From Phialocephala subalpina (Eukaryota > Ascomycota > Leotiomycetes > Helotiales > Mollisiaceae), in NCBI GenBank assembly GCA_900073065.1, contig FJOG01000002.1, positions 1,892,243-1,956,242 of the forward strand: a stretch of 64,000 nt of DNA, in the 5' to 3' direction. The notes beneath the pieces were generated by a model. It made no database searches, was not told where the DNA came from, and saw only the letters and a list, made by a program, of their open reading frames with translations. Within the stretch, counting starts at the first letter, position 1. Every line of letters begins with the position of its first letter. The position numbers were made by a program, and so were the translations under genes. This document shows, in pieces, positions 1 through 11,372 of the stretch.

Positions 1-1534
1 TATGGCTCCGAACAGCGTCCTTGTATTGCCTCTCCTTGGTAAGGCGATTCTTTTTTATCCAAGGCATATAACCTTCAATCAGGTAAATGACCTTGCATGA
101 GTCGTATTTGGTTTGCAGCTTCAGAACATGAGTGTCGAGGTCTTGACCTTCATCGCCCAAGGCCAATTCGACGAAGTCCTTCGCAAACAGGACGCACATG
201 ACATGCTTTTCAGGCTGAATCCTTTTTGGGACCGAATCCCACCTGTCCAGCTCCTCGTTGTACTCTCTATCCACCTTCCGCTTCCACTTTATGACAGGCA
301 ACGTGCTTTCCAATTCAGTGTGCTCAGCCTCCTTGGCTTCAAAAAACGTTGTCAGTTGGTCCTTGAGCTTGGGAGCCAAGCAGGACGGCAGCTCAATGAT
401 CATTTCCTTGATGGAAATCTTCTTGTCGGTACGCTTCATGTTAGCTTTGACGATTTCGGCATCCTTCTCCTTCTTCCGTGCCTTTTCTTCCTTCTCGATT
501 CTCTTTCTCTCTTTTTCCGCATCCTTAGCATCTGCTTTCTCTTTCGCTTTCTCAGCTTTCTCCTTTGCCGCCTTCTCCTTGGCTTTCTCCTTGTTATATT
601 TTTCTAGAGCCGACTTTGCCGACTGTGAAGTGGCTTTGGGTGCTTTAGAGGGAGCTTTGGTGGGTCGAACCAAAGCCGCGGGGTTAGATTCACGATCGGA
701 AGAAAACTCGAAATCCGAGATCCCATTTGTCTTCTTGCTGCGGTTTGGAAGCGCAGTTCCTAGACTATCGTCGCTGTCTTCGTCTATAGAACAAGTGCTT
801 TTCCCCTTGGTACTGGTTGCTTTCGCTTTACCCTTGAAGTCTCGAAGAGCGTTGAGTTCCGGCAGTTCATCGTCCTCCTCGCTGTCTTCCGCCTGGCGCT
901 TCTTCTCCTTTCGCTTCTTTGCTGCCTCTGCAATATAATCTGGTGAACTCGTGAACACAATCTCATCTGCAGCGGCTTTCGTCTTGGCCACCCGCTTCGA
1001 CACAGCTGCAGTGGTAACCTTCGATCCTGCCGTTCTCGCAGACGACTCAATGTTCGACACAGATCTCTTATATCCACTCGCTTTCGGGAGGGTCGGCTTC
1101 GAAGGACTAGCTTGTGGGGAAGAGGAAACTCGTCGTCTTTTCGCAGGTGGTGGAGACGACGCGAACGGATCATCAAAGGAGCCATAAAACGTCTCATCGT
1201 TGATTGAATTCTCGAATTTTGGCTTATCGTCTTCAGAGCCATCTAAAATAATGACCTCTGTTATCTTCTTCTTCAGAGGATTCGCAGGTTTCTTGGTGAT
1301 GTTTGTGTTCGATGTGCGCTCCGACAAGAAACTCGTAGGTTTCGACATTGGTGCTTCTGAGACTGGGGGAGCCTCAACGCTATCTGAAGAGAGATTGTCC
1401 CAATTCCAAGTTGCGCTCACAGGACGCGGAGCTTCGTATGTAAGAGCGTTCGCAGGCAAATTCGTTGGTGCCTTTGCAGCTACCGGGGGAGGAGCTGCTG
1501 GGCTCGAGGACGCCAAATCGATGTACACTGGCAT
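1..1534 (-). CDS. EME1: Crossover junction endonuclease subunit Eme1, 3' part missing
   Basis: Open minus-strand frame from the ATG at 1534 down to the window edge, so the C-terminus is cut off. The protein starts MPVYIDLASSSP, followed by a disordered Ser/Pro region with a basic AKRRR stretch, then a very Lys/Glu-rich helical segment (about residues 310-360), then the beginning of a globular domain containing IKMIIELP-like and KVIYLIEGYMPW sequences. This order (disordered N-terminus, K/E helix, ERCC4-type nuclease domain) fits fungal Eme1/Mms4, the non-catalytic partner of Mus81 that cleaves Holliday junctions and stalled forks. No intron is needed in the visible part. The identification rests on the start of the ERCC4-like domain and the overall layout; the helix-hairpin-helix end lies outside the window. 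Confidence 0.75.
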   Translation of the reverse strand, partial: MPVYIDLASSSPAAPPPVAAKAPTNLPANALTYEAPRPVSATWNWDNLSSDSVEAPPVSEAPMSKPTSFLSERTSNTNITKKPANPLKKKITEVIILDGSEDDKPKFENSINDETFYGSFDDPFASSPPPAKRRRVSSSPQASPSKPTLPKASGYKRSVSNIESSARTAGSKVTTAAVSKRVAKTKAAADEIVFTSSPDYIAEAAKKRKEKKRQAEDSEEDDELPELNALRDFKGKAKATSTKGKSTCSIDEDSDDSLGTALPNRSKKTNGISDFEFSSDRESNPAALVRPTKAPSKAPKATSQSAKSALEKYNKEKAKEKAAKEKAEKAKEKADAKDAEKERKRIEKEEKARKKEKDAEIVKANMKRTDKKISIKEMIIELPSCLAPKLKDQLTTFFEAKEAEHTELESTLPVIKWKRKVDREYNEELDRWDSVPKRIQPEKHVMCVLFAKDFVELALGDEGQDLDTHVLKLQTKYDSCKVIYLIEGYMPWIKKNRLTKERQYKDAVRSH

Positions 1535-2062
1535 GGTAGCGATTTCCTGACTCTCGGAGGGTATAGAAACAGAACCAATTATCAAAATTCACGCAGGCGT
1601 ATCCCGACGATAGCATTGTTCGCTGCAATTGAGATGGGCAAGAAGAAATGACGCGTCGAATCGTGCGCCGTGTTGAATCGCGTTGGCCGAGTAGCGCTAA
1701 CACGTGATGCTACCAAAAGTCGGTCCTTACGGAGGTACTTTGGGTGCTTTTCTTCAGGGAGTTGTCTGGGAAGAGCACAGATTGAATCACTAGGCAAAAG
1801 TCCGATTTTGTAACTACAGTTCGAGTTTCATTTAAGCCGTGGCGCCAAGCCATCGTCGAGCTCCTAGGAGCAGAATCAAAAAGGTATCTATAAACTTATT
1901 CAATAACGCCTATGCCAATGCTGGGTAGCTCCCATTTTGCGCCGTCATATGCTGCAATTCCATAACCATATCAATGCCCAAACCAAAGCTAAGCCCTAGA
2001 ATATACAGAGAACGAAGCGAACCAAATCATTCAGTGCGTGAGCTCCGTGAGGTCGACACCTC
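1535..2062. other. Intergenic, EME1 promoter side and KCS1 3' side
   Basis: No supported gene. It should hold the EME1 promoter and 5' UTR and the KCS1 terminator, since both genes lie on the minus strand. A CACGTG E-box core is present at 1701-1706, about 170 bp upstream of the EME1 start. Confidence 0.6.
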
Positions 2063-5000
2063 TCAATAGCTGATATTACCATCATCTTCTTCATCAACAA
2101 CACCGTCAAGTGAACGGCCGTTCTGGCCGCTTTTGGACTCCACAAGTTCAATGCCCATTTTGACACGAGTATCTTTCCGAATTGCCGTGAAATAACGCCG
2201 TAAACTCCTCAGACCTCTCAAAAAGCCGTTGTCTGGCAAATCCGGATGCCTTGGTGGACAAGGCCGCTCACTCGTATCGAAATCCTCCTTAGTAACACAA
2301 TTGGCGAAATCTGCCATCTTGATTGAAATATTCCGTCCCTTGAGACGCTCTTCTCGGTATTCCGGGTCGATCGAGATTGGGTCTTCGACATCGCCATCGT
2401 AGATGAAAAGTAGACTAGCAGCGTAAAATCGGTATCCTACAAGACCTCCAACGAGAAGCTCGAGTTGAGAAAGCGATTCGAGTATGCCGGGAATGTGCCT
2501 TAGAACACTGGAATAGTCCAGTCCATTGTACAGAAAGCGGGTGAGAGCGTCTTGAAATTCCTGACCAGCTTTGAGGTCCCTTCCCGCGTACTTGTCCTGG
2601 AAAACATAATCGTGCTTCGAGACATCCCATACCTGCACCCCACAAACCCTAACGCCGAGCTGCTTCGAAGTCGTTTCTGCACACTTACGACGCTGTGATT
2701 TCTGTTTTGACTCGATCGCATCCACGCCATATTGCCGAGTCCCCATTTTGAGATCCATAACACAAGGTCGCTTCATACCACATGTCAAATCTTCGAGAAG
2801 CAGGAAGTACTCTGAGCGAGAATCCGGTTGAGCTCTGGCTTCTTTTGGATTTACGGGTCTTGGAAGATCCATGATTGTCGCCCCATTTGAAGGTATGTCC
2901 TCACTTGCCGATACGGGAGTTCCAGGGTCCTCTTCGTGATGTTCCGGGGATCGGTGAGCTTCTGACAATTTTTTCGATGTGCGAGATGATTTGCCGTTTC
3001 CTATTTCGAGATCCATAGGGAAAACATCGTCTTCAACATCGCCCTTATAACCAGCATCATCGGCCTCCTCGAAATACTTCAAATCTCCTCGGCCTTCAGC
3101 AACTTCTGTCGGCTTGCGACGAAGACCGCCACTAGAGTAGCGCCTCTGACGTTTGCCACTTGTTGAAGATCCTTCGGCATACGGTATTCCAGGCTCTGGC
3201 GCACTTGTACCCGCCCTGCCGTCAAATTCTGCATCTGTATCATCCGTACCTTGGCCTTCATTGACATCGTCCTGGTTTGCGCTTTGATCAGCAGACCCGT
3301 GTCTTTTCTCAGCCGCTGTTAACATGGCCTTCTTCCGGATTGAGTCCTCGTGCGGCGTTGTTGGGGTATGCTGGCTTTGTTGTGCCGCTTTCAGGCTAGA
3401 CTCCGAGTTTGACGTCCGAAGAGTACTGCCAGTTCGGCTTTGCAAAGAACGGAACTGAGACGCTGGCTTTTTGTGAGGTTGTATCGGAATTGGACCCAAG
3501 AATGCATCCTTGAACACTTCATTTCTCAACTGCTTGTTCACATGGGTCTTGCCCCAGGGATTCTGAGCTGTTGTTGGCCGATTATCCTCAAGTGCCGGAG
3601 ATCCATTGTAAAGTCGAGCTGAGCTTGCCGAAGTAATATTGTCACTGTGTGATCGATTATGAGATTCAGAGAAAAGAGGCCGTGGCATCAGAAAGTTGGA
3701 CGGAATAATATGTCTGTTGTCTGCAAACGTGACAGTGGGGATTGGTTGCGCACTCGAGTCTAGAGATTGGCTAATAATCCGTTTCGAAACCGCGTGAGTA
3801 TCGGCATGCGTTTGGTTATTGGTGTTCAAGGAGGCCTCCTCGCTAGGCTGTGTACCGGTGGGCTCCGTAGAGCCATTCTGAGGGGCAATTTGGTTTGCTG
3901 TCATTGAACCACTCTCGCCATTTTTGGTAGACTTGCGGCGCTCCTTACGATAAGTAACATTGAGTACCCCGATATACCTGCAAAAAGTATCAAAATCTTG
4001 TTAGCGGATGCATGTGCTTGGTCGATCTCATAGGGCTCGGCGTCGGACTTTGACGAGGACTCAGCTTTCGAGCTTGGGGACATGAGGGGCAAACGAAAGT
4101 TCTGCATACCTGGGCATGAATTTCAAAAGCTTTGGGTGGAAATGCTCAATTCTTTCGTAAATCTCATTTTCACGATTGTTCAATTGCTTACACACAGCCC
4201 GTTTCGAGAACTTCCACATTGTGGTATGACCGCCCACTTGATGACGGTAGGGTTTAAGCTCGATGGCATACAGAGGTTCTGCCTCCTCAAGTTTGTGATC
4301 ATGGACATACTGGCCATAATCGTTGGCAAGAGACTCTTTTGTTGTTGAAGGTGTATCGAGTGTTGCGTGAGGAGGATCAGTAAGATGTGTCGCGGTAGAA
4401 TCGTGGTTATTCTCGACAACATTTTGGCCGTCCTCAGAGGCAGGTACTTTCCCCTGCTTAACAGAAGACGGCTTTGCCTCGGGCTGTGAAGCGGTCGTCG
4501 GCGTCTTGCTTTCAGTGAGGTGCTTCTCCTGAACTTCACGTGACAGTATTGTGTGCTCTTCGAACCACTGCTGTGTAGTCTCCTCCACTGATGATTGCGC
4601 TGGGGTGAGTCTTGCGTCAGCTTCGAGTCCTTGGCTCCCACGATCCGCTGTTTGGTGGGCAGTTTGGTGAGGAACGAATAAAGCGCTGAAAACTTGCTCT
4701 TCTCCAGAATCATTCCCTTCGTCCATGGACTTGACATGAGTCAAGGTTGGCCCATCGTAAGAGTCGTCTTCAGCCTCTGTAGCTTCCTTGGCCGTTTGCC
4801 TTTCAGTCGTGGTCTTTTGTGTCCTCTCAGACTCTGGAACAGGTATACTGCCAGAAAAAGAAGAGCCTTTTTGGGCACCGGGAGTTAGGTTGTGGTGCTT
4901 GCGAATGTCGGCCAGTAGACTCGGAGGCAACTTGCGGATTTGTTCCTCAGAAACAGTTTCGATATTGTGTGAAATGTCAAAATATCCGGTGTCGGGGGCG

Positions 5001-6094
5001 AGGCCGTCCGTGGGATTTAACGCCATATCGAGGCCGTGTTTTGATGACGGCCTGTCATACTCAAAAGGAGAGTTCGACGGACTTCGCCAGTCTAGCTGGC
5101 CCGAACTATCAATGTCCCTGACGTCCCTAGACTTTCTGCTGTGAGAATCTTGCCGTTGAATCCTTGCGCCGGCAGTCGAAACTCCTCTGCTAAGGGAAAG
5201 AGCATCCCTGATATGGCTGGCGCTACTGCTGTCTCTCACTGTTGACCTGTCTGCAGGAAGGCCCTCTTTGAACAATCCTAGACTATGGCTTGCCTTTCTA
5301 CTTCTGCCACTTGGTTCCACCCCAGCTAAGGCCTTGCCAATAGACTCCTCAACCTGACCACCATGGCCAGCATCAGGTCCCTGTCCACCAATTGACCACG
5401 TCTTCTCTGCAGCTATTCCAGGACGAACATCTCTCCAGGATCGGTATCGCGCTCGCATGCCATCAGTCGGAGGGTTGCTTGATATTGAGTCCGGGGAAGT
5501 GGGGCTTGGTAGTGGGCGTTCGCCCATCATGCCAGTATCTCCTGGATTGAAAGAGTAGAAACCACCTGGCAGGTCTTGCACTCTCTTCTCCTTCGCTGTC
5601 CGCTCCAACGAAGTACCTCTGATCCGGGCAGTACCTAGGAAATCACGGTGATTGGCAAGCATCGAGGTGAAATCGTTCGCATCAAAAGTCGGCCGCGATG
5701 TAGAAATAGGCGTGCTCCCAAGTGTAAGTGAACCTCGTAGGTTTCCTGTAGACATCGAAGCAACCATCGCCATGTTGTCTCCTGTCTCTTCTCCTGTATT
5801 CAAGCCATTGTAGTATTGTGACTCTGCTTGAGTGCCCGTTTGTATAGGACTTGATTGCGGCTCAAGGGTACCGGTAAAGGAACGTATATTCGTAGAGGTC
5901 GTAGGGGAGCCTTCGTCAACTTCGTATGCCGTCGCCAGAGCTTGTGTCAACAAGGACGCAGACTTGGTTCGTGGTGGTGGAGTCCATTGCGTGTTCTTGG
6001 GAAAGTTGCCATCCCGAGAGTTTTTGTGTCCCTGCCCAGGTCTCACCGATCCGGTGGATGCGGCATTTCCGGGCTCAATGGGGGAGCTTGACAT
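2063..6094 (-). CDS. KCS1: Inositol hexakisphosphate kinase (Kcs1-like)
   Basis: Two exons, 4110-6094 and 2063-3977, with a 132-nt intron (3978-4109, donor GTATGC, acceptor TTTTGCAG). Joining gives FMPRY-IGVLNVTYR in frame and a 1,299-residue protein. The first 590 residues are Ser/Thr-rich and disordered. The kinase is split by another long disordered insert, as in yeast Kcs1. Inositol polyphosphate kinase signatures are visible: PCVMDLKMG (the PxxxDxKxG motif, near residue 1066), SLLFIYDGD, and MADFAN near the C-terminus carrying the metal-binding Asp. The enzyme makes diphospho-inositol phosphates (InsP7) from InsP6, which feed phosphate sensing and vacuole regulation. The open frame extends upstream of 6094 only with a TTG, so the ATG at 6094 is chosen. 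The final residues DDGNISY are not diagnostic. Confidence 0.9.
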
Positions 6095-7547
6095 GAGGCG
6101 GACATCTATCGAGTCGTCATGCAATGTGGGAGATTGATTCGCAGATATTGGGCCTCAATGGCGGAAGGGGAGAGGAACCGGGGATCGGACGGGGCCAAGA
6201 TAGCACGCGGCTTCAGATTACGAGTGCCGAAAGAAGCACAGTCTGGGAACGGATGGGAAAACGTTGGCAAGTAACCCTGTGCCTAGGCCGATGCGATCAC
6301 GTTTCTTGGGGCGCGCGGTTGAGTGGAATGCGTGAGGACGAGGGATTGGGTTTGCACTTGAGGATGTAGAACGTGCGCTGTGGTGGGAAATTTTTGGGGC
6401 TGTCGCTTGTGTTTTTCCTATGTTGTCATTGACGCCACAACCCTGTCCAAACCAAACTCTCCTGGTCTGGCCTGCGATGCCTCATGCATGCTTCGTCTGG
6501 AACGCAACGCTCTGTTGTGCGGCGACATTGAGAAGAAGAACATACTGTGTATGATGGCCGCACATGCCCGTTTGACTTGCTCTCTAGCAGCGTCCCTGAC
6601 TCCTTCAGTACTTACTACTTAGGCAAAGGCTAATCTGATTCTCTAGTTGTAAGTTACCAGTAGTCGTGCCTGGCTGGCTGCCGTGGCATCTCAGATTTGT
6701 CTCGCGGGAAGACATGCCTCCCGCTAGATGGATCCCCGTCACAGTCGCTGCCAGAGTCGAACAAAGTTCCACACGTTGCCAGGACTTTCCAATGACGCCC
6801 CGGTCGCCGTTAGGATATCCTTTCCTCTATTTTCCCTTCCGTGCAACAATCACTATCCGCCTATCGATCGACAACGTGCCTTCATAAACGTCAATTAAGG
6901 GACAATTGACCGCCATTTTTGAGAGCACATACCTGTTCAGATTCCCAAAAACCACAAGGAAAAACCAATCAGCTCGACCACCAGGGAATGCACGATGGGT
7001 CAATGTACTGCCTCATCCAAAGACAAACGTCTCTGTCTCAGACCACGCTGGCGCTGTTTGGTACAAGGTCAAAGGGGCAGCGATCGGGCAAGCTGGGGAC
7101 GATGAAGGCATACGGGCCGCTCCCACAACTCGCATGGCAGAAGAAATGATCATGATAGTAACGAGAAAGATATTCTTGTTCGGAGTGGGGAGTCCGTTGG
7201 GGTTGTGCCATCGTGAGTCTCTAATAAGATAGGGGGAGGCTCTGCAGGCTCGATCACGTGGTGCAAGTGAACCTTGATATTCGGACTGCGTTGGCATCGG
7301 CATGTGCAACTTGCATGCGATGCAAGAGACCGAGAAGAACTTCGCGGATGAATATCACATGGGAATCGTCTGACAAACATGGTATTTCAGCTCTCTGTTG
7401 GATGATACTCCAGGTCCTCGTTGTTGGGTATCTGAAGCAAATGAACGCCTTTAACGCTATCCCCTCCCTTATGACGATAGTTCTGATTAACCTGCCCAAG
7501 GCTGAATCCGATGTCCCAAATCCTTGTAGACATTCGTATCAACCTAT
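6095..7547. other. Intergenic 1.45 kb upstream of KCS1
   Basis: No ORF here looks coding: the short ORFs on both strands overlap each other, lack plausible splice partners and resemble nothing I know. The stretch should hold the KCS1 promoter (6.1-7 kb) and the 3' end of the next minus-strand gene. A CACGTG core sits at 7255-7260. Confidence 0.5.
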
Positions 7548-10500
7548 TTACACGATTCCAAACAGCTTCCTTCTCCGGTAGCCATTGCTTTCCTCACGTT
7601 TCTCGGGACTGGACGCTCTGGCCTGCCTTGCCTGCTTTAGCTCCGTGTCCACAGACCAGTCTTCTAAAAAGTCACCCATTTCTCCCAATGCATCCTGCAT
7701 GTCAAACCCTGCCAGGGATGTCCTCACCGGTGGACTTTCTTTGGATCCGAGAATATCGGGTTCGTCCTGGTGCCTCCACACCAGATCACTGTTCGGTTCA
7801 CTTCTCGGCTTCAGATGCCTCGTCGGTGTCTGGAGAGTGGTAGTAGTGGTAGGGTCTTGATCTATGGAAGTTTCTCGGTCTGCCGCAATGAAAGCTTCGG
7901 CTTGAGCCCCTAGCGCTGGACTGCTGTTCATGGGGGAGGCCACGTCCTCTGGTAAGAGCCTCGTGAAATGTCTCTTGAAGTGGCTCTCGAATTTGGTGCC
8001 ACTTGTCGTACCATTATTGAACATGCCTTCTTCCTCGATCATTGTTGGCGGAAGAGGAGATACTGGACCAAACTTGACGGGCAGGGGCGGCTCGTCTTCG
8101 CTATGTTGAGAGGACAAACCATCGAAGGAGACACGTTTCCCTGTTTGTTTCTTTATCTTGATAGATGATGGCTTCTTGAGGCCGCTTCCCCAAGGATTGC
8201 TGGTCGCTGCTTGAATAAGTAGTTGTGTGCTCGTAAGAGCTTCAGAAACTCTCGTCCGTTCTGGAGAGTCGGTTGAGGTTATGAGATCTCTGAATGGTGT
8301 GATACCACTGTTTTCAGGAGTTTGTGGTCGTTCGATACGTTGCCATGCAGAAGAGGCATCATGATCAGGAACCTCTTCTGGCGCATCATCATCCTCAACG
8401 CTGATAGGCTCCTCATCTGGATCGAGTGGACCAAATGGTCTTGCTAAGTCCGCATCCCTGGGAGCATGTAAAGGTATAGGGGCGATGTGCTCGATTGCCC
8501 AAGGACTTTGTGGTTCACGGCCTTCCCAACTTGCTTCCGAAGCTCCCTTATCGGGCTCATTGATTTTCTCAATTGTCCCATCTGCTTCGACGTGCGCATC
8601 AACTTCGACAACACTGTCTTCTGAAACTAGATCTGGCGAGATCTCCTTTTTTTGTTCGTGCTTTGCCTCGCCGCTTTCTGTTTCAACGACCGACTCTTCA
8701 ACTCCAGGGAACACACTCTCTTCTTCATGCTGACTGCTAGCGCTCCTTGAATAATGCTCAGCTCGGCGAACGAGCGAACTGCACGGATCTTTGTGTCTCG
8801 CATTTGTAGAAGAATGAATGTCCCGAAGATTAATATTTGGTTGACAAATATGGTCCAAATCATCTCCATGATCGTCACTTCGAGCAGCAGATCCTGGGGT
8901 GCTGCTTGGGCAGACTTGGGATAACTCCAATTGTATCCTGTCCATCTCATCTTGCTCTGCTTCCGTTATAGGTTCGTCGTGGGCCAAAGAGCTTTCCGCC
9001 TCTTCTACGCGTGGAGACTTCACGACACTAGTAGATTGAGATCTACGGGCACTGCGTTGTGATTTGACCGGCGTAGTATTGTATGACTGTGTACTAATAT
9101 TGTTTGGATCTAGAGATATCTTAGAGCCTTGCGAGGGTATAAGCCTTTGAGACAGCCGTGGACGTGGAGAGCTTGACGCACGGTGCTGTGAGCGACTTTT
9201 GCTGGACTTGGAATGGTACTCCGGAGGTTGGCGATTTTCTTCCTGTCGATTTTGATGAACGATAGTTCTCTGTGACGGCAAAATTAACCTTTGACTTGAG
9301 GAGCTAGACGAATGTTGTTGCGAGATGCCATTCTTGGATGTAGAGACATGACCCAGCTGCTGGCCATCTTCTTCGTCTGAACCTTGAGATGATATAGCTC
9401 TCTGTGAGGACAAAGATACCCGAGGTATATTTTGGTGCAAAGAGCTAGGCGCATATTGTTGTGAGACGTTAGAAACGGATTTGGAGAGAAAGTCCGAATG
9501 TTGTATATTTTCCTCTTTGCTGAAGAAAGGTATGGGTACTCCAGTGGATTTGGGCGTGAGATCTGGTTCGTTGAACGGAGTGTTACTTCCAGAGTTTCCA
9601 GCGCGAAGGACTGCACGAAGAAAAGACATTTCCCCTATGTCGAAGCTTGTATCTGCTTCGCCGTTATCCAAAGATGGTCCTCCGTCTCCAATGCACAGGC
9701 GTTGCGGCTCTGAGGGCAGCGTCGTGCTGTTCTGGTGTTTCAAAAGGCTCTCCAACGCATTTGTGAATTGTATTCCCATATCATCGCTTGCGTCTTCGAC
9801 GTCTGAGTGTTTGTCCGGTGGAGAAGAGCGTAGGTGTGCTAGAACTGACTCGGCGGAAGGGAGATGTGCATCTTCGTCCGCGACTTCAATTTCTGGGATG
9901 ATTTCCGGGGCCTCAATCGGGGTTGTTTGCGTAGGCATAGATGCGATGGAAGGCAGACCGTCATCTTCTATGGGTGGATTTTCCTCTTCCTTCGCAGAAC
10001 CCAGAGCCTCACCTTGACCGCCACCTAGTTCCTCATGCTGAGCCGACTTCGTACGTCGCTTCCTTTTCTTGAAGTGAAATTTTTCGAGATTTCGAGAAGA
10101 TGGCGCAACCTCACTAGAATCCTTTGTAAAGTCCGAGGCAATATAGGCACTAGGACGAGGAGGTTTAGGCAGACTGAGACTTCCTACTTTCAGATGCGAA
10201 TTGCTGCTGTTAACAGCCGGCGTTGAATGAGGATTTGAGTGAGGCGTTATGACAACTAAGTCATCCTGCTCAAGATCTGAGGACGAAGGATCCAGAGACT
10301 TATTTAAACTTCTCCTTGATTTCTTCCCAGATGACTTCTGTGATGAAGTTCTCGATTCCTGGGAGTTGCCCTGAAGCTCGTCAATTTCTTCGTCCTCGAC
10401 TTGATGTGGCAGGCTGGCTATCTGCATTGAAGATAAGAATAACGTGCCCCTCGTTGCGGGGTAGACATTTCTGTGACTTCTGATCTGTGCCGAGAAGAGC

Positions 10501-11372
10501 GTGGTGTCTGGGAGGGCATTTCCGACAATTGGAGTTTCTCGTGGTCTTTCCACGCTTGATCCTAGGATATGTGTTGCCGATTTAGGATGATCGACATTCA
10601 TGTTTCCGTGCTCTGCTAACCTTGCTGAAGCATGCCTCCGTTCTCGACCCCTAAGACCAAAGGAATCAGGACCAGGAGTTGGGGATGAAAGTGCAGGTCC
10701 ACCCCACCGCGCGCGTTTAGACACATACGATCCTTTCAGCCATTGCGAATCTGCTGCCCTCTTTTTTGTTCCCTTGCCAGTAAAGTCCTCATCGTTGACT
10801 ATATGTGGTGTTTTTGTGTAATGGTTTCGCATCGAGTCGTCAGAGCGTAGTTCCGAGCCTGCTGCCCCAGACACCTTAAGATTTTCATCCCATGATGTTG
10901 ATATTATCGGTTCTTCCTCCCTGTGTGTATGCCCCTCCTCATCGATACTACTTTCCAACGCCCCTACTTTTGCCTGCCATGCAAGGACTGCTTCCGGATT
11001 GACGTATCCCAATCCATGAGTGGACGACGTTTTCTCTGCTATTTTCGATCGTGTGGATGCGACCACTTCCGAATCTAGTTGAGGTCGAATCTGATTCTGT
11101 TTGCTTCGTGAAGGACGAGCCCAGGGATTCACCCATCCGCTTTCTTTTGAAAATGGCCCCCTTAGGCTCGCAGTCAACAAGACGGGTCGGTGGCCTCTTA
11201 TATACCTCCGCGCTTGCGCTTCGTATCGCAGACGCTTTCGTCTTGTCTCTTCGGCAGTCTCTTCCTCATCTGATCCTGGGCAAACGATGTCGTCTGGATT
11301 GCACATAACTGTGCGGTAGTAAGGTTCGTCATCTCGGTCTTCTGTGTTGTCGAAGCTGCTGTAAGGCTCCAT
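7548..11372 (-). CDS. Large disordered fungal protein, function unknown
   Basis: A single open exon encoding 1,274 residues. The open frame runs upstream to 11573, but only a TTG opens it there; the first in-frame ATG is at 11372, in good context (CCAACATGG). The N-terminus (MEPYSSFDNTEDRDDEPYYR, then a CNPDDIVCPGSDEEE stretch and a helical RRKRLRYEAQARRYIRG segment) and the C-terminus (QDALGEMGDFLEDW, then YRRRKLFGIV) look like conserved ends. The rest is very rich in Ser, Gln, Arg and acidic residues. A degenerate repeat of about 45 residues containing SQR-SQ-like units recurs about three times (9120-9475). The clustered basic and SQ/SP motifs suggest a phosphorylated nuclear protein, but that is inference; I do not recognise a catalytic domain. 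It is divergent from the Nud1-like gene. Confidence 0.8.
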   Translation of the reverse strand: MEPYSSFDNTEDRDDEPYYRTVMCNPDDIVCPGSDEEETAEETRRKRLRYEAQARRYIRGHRPVLLTASLRGPFSKESGWVNPWARPSRSKQNQIRPQLDSEVVASTRSKIAEKTSSTHGLGYVNPEAVLAWQAKVGALESSIDEEGHTHREEEPIISTSWDENLKVSGAAGSELRSDDSMRNHYTKTPHIVNDEDFTGKGTKKRAADSQWLKGSYVSKRARWGGPALSSPTPGPDSFGLRGRERRHASARLAEHGNMNVDHPKSATHILGSSVERPRETPIVGNALPDTTLFSAQIRSHRNVYPATRGTLFLSSMQIASLPHQVEDEEIDELQGNSQESRTSSQKSSGKKSRRSLNKSLDPSSSDLEQDDLVVITPHSNPHSTPAVNSSNSHLKVGSLSLPKPPRPSAYIASDFTKDSSEVAPSSRNLEKFHFKKRKRRTKSAQHEELGGGQGEALGSAKEEENPPIEDDGLPSIASMPTQTTPIEAPEIIPEIEVADEDAHLPSAESVLAHLRSSPPDKHSDVEDASDDMGIQFTNALESLLKHQNSTTLPSEPQRLCIGDGGPSLDNGEADTSFDIGEMSFLRAVLRAGNSGSNTPFNEPDLTPKSTGVPIPFFSKEENIQHSDFLSKSVSNVSQQYAPSSLHQNIPRVSLSSQRAISSQGSDEEDGQQLGHVSTSKNGISQQHSSSSSSQRLILPSQRTIVHQNRQEENRQPPEYHSKSSKSRSQHRASSSPRPRLSQRLIPSQGSKISLDPNNISTQSYNTTPVKSQRSARRSQSTSVVKSPRVEEAESSLAHDEPITEAEQDEMDRIQLELSQVCPSSTPGSAARSDDHGDDLDHICQPNINLRDIHSSTNARHKDPCSSLVRRAEHYSRSASSQHEEESVFPGVEESVVETESGEAKHEQKKEISPDLVSEDSVVEVDAHVEADGTIEKINEPDKGASEASWEGREPQSPWAIEHIAPIPLHAPRDADLARPFGPLDPDEEPISVEDDDAPEEVPDHDASSAWQRIERPQTPENSGITPFRDLITSTDSPERTRVSEALTSTQLLIQAATSNPWGSGLKKPSSIKIKKQTGKRVSFDGLSSQHSEDEPPLPVKFGPVSPLPPTMIEEEGMFNNGTTSGTKFESHFKRHFTRLLPEDVASPMNSSPALGAQAEAFIAADRETSIDQDPTTTTTLQTPTRHLKPRSEPNSDLVWRHQDEPDILGSKESPPVRTSLAGFDMQDALGEMGDFLEDWSVDTELKQARQARASSPEKREESNGYRRRKLFGIV
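9120..9475 (-). repeat. Degenerate internal protein repeat, about 3 units
   Basis: Within the disordered protein, three consecutive segments share the order SQ-(H/Q)-SSS-R-(L/V)-SQR-(L/A)I-SQ followed by an acidic/Gln stretch and an HxSxSK tail: roughly 9475-9335, 9334-9197 and 9196-9120. The units have diverged clearly at the nucleotide level, so the duplication is old, not an assembly effect. Confidence 0.55.

Noticed and set aside
258..938. Plus-strand open frame of 226 residues, rich in Ser/Phe/Leu
   Set aside because: It is antisense to the Lys/Glu-rich segment of EME1; the composition is exactly what the reverse complement of GAA/AAG codons would give.
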